From positions 1 through 5,845 of the forward strand of contig CAIYYO010000252.1 of the NCBI GenBank assembly GCA_903930485.1: DNA of 5,845 nt, read 5' to 3'. Numbering within the stretch: the first letter of the stretch is position 1; every line of letters starts with the position of its first letter. The position numbers and the translations under genes are program-made. This DNA comes from Methanobacteriota archaeon. Its GTDB lineage: Archaea > Altiarchaeota > Altiarchaeia > IMC4 > QMZM01. Of the stretch, positions 5,819 through 5,845 are shown piece after piece. The notes beneath the pieces are model-generated. The model was not told where the DNA came from and did not search any database. It saw only the letters and a program-made list of their open reading frames with translations.

Positions 5819-5845
5819 CTTGGAAACGATCCGCTCGATCCGGGC
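5729..5845 (-). pseudogene. VapB-like antitoxin C-terminus with in-frame TAG, partial at window edge
   Basis: The minus-strand frame entering at 5845 reads ARIERIVSKSKMT, then TAG (5806-5804), then EQADELADEVNRSLSKRYA and ILKG, ending at TGA 5731-5729. The segment is helical and charged and looks coding on both sides of the TAG. It resembles, from memory, tails of archaeal VapB-type antitoxins of the form SK-(L/M)-TEE-x-A-x-x-L-x-x-(E/K)-(I/V)-N/K. The TAG stands where GAG (Glu) would be expected, so a single G-to-T change is enough. The stop overlaps the ATG of the PIN-toxin remnant, supporting a vapBC pair. The DNA-binding N-terminus lies beyond the window. The name rests mainly on the PIN partner. 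Confidence 0.5.

Noticed and set aside
1..5845. tRNA, rRNA, CRISPR array, insertion sequence or riboswitch
   Set aside because: No cloverleaf, regularly spaced direct repeats, transposase motifs or paired terminal repeats were seen on either strand.

Overview
The window looks like chromosomal DNA from an archaeon, probably an uncultivated lineage. Four things point that way. It has a dihydropteroate-synthase-related protein of a family known only from archaea. It has an archaeosortase/exosortase-type membrane transpeptidase. It has a sequon-rich, cysteine-rich lipoprotein with a Thr/Pro linker. Its starts have TATA-like boxes 20-35 bases upstream and poor Shine-Dalgarno sites, as in leaderless archaeal transcription. 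The lineage cannot be fixed from the sequence. A methanogen-related or Altiarchaeota-like euryarchaeon that uses tetrahydromethanopterin would fit, but that is inference.

Layout: 1-203 is AT-rich and apparently non-coding, with a perfect 13-bp hairpin and a second AT-rich palindrome. 204-1721 (minus) encodes the DHPS-related protein. A 35-base divergent promoter region separates it from the archaeosortase-like gene at 1757-2656 (plus). That gene converges on, and overlaps by 77 bp, a minus-strand three-gene unit. Read in transcription order, the unit is a small secreted or anchored protein (5349-4945), a large lipoprotein (4942-3104) and a YdjM/DUF457-type membrane metal-dependent hydrolase (3107-2580). 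The genes are separated by 2 bp and then overlap by 4 bp, so they are very likely one operon. A 79-base, extremely AT-rich divergent promoter region (5350-5428) separates this operon from a plus-strand Gfo/Idh/MocA sugar dehydrogenase gene.

The right end is broken. The dehydrogenase keeps only its N-terminal NAD-binding half (to about base 5680), and its apparent ORF then runs antisense through another locus. On the minus strand, 5845-5672 reads as a decayed vapBC-type toxin-antitoxin cassette. It has an antitoxin C-terminus with an in-frame TAG, a typical stop/start overlap, and a PIN-toxin N-terminus that is one base out of frame and cut off after about 20 codons.

Functional reading: most of the middle of the window concerns the cell surface (archaeosortase, lipoprotein, secreted small protein, membrane hydrolase and a remnant of a possible glycan sugar dehydrogenase). 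The DHPS-related gene belongs to pterin/C1 cofactor metabolism. No protein in the window carries an evident archaeosortase recognition tail, so the sortase substrate lies elsewhere.
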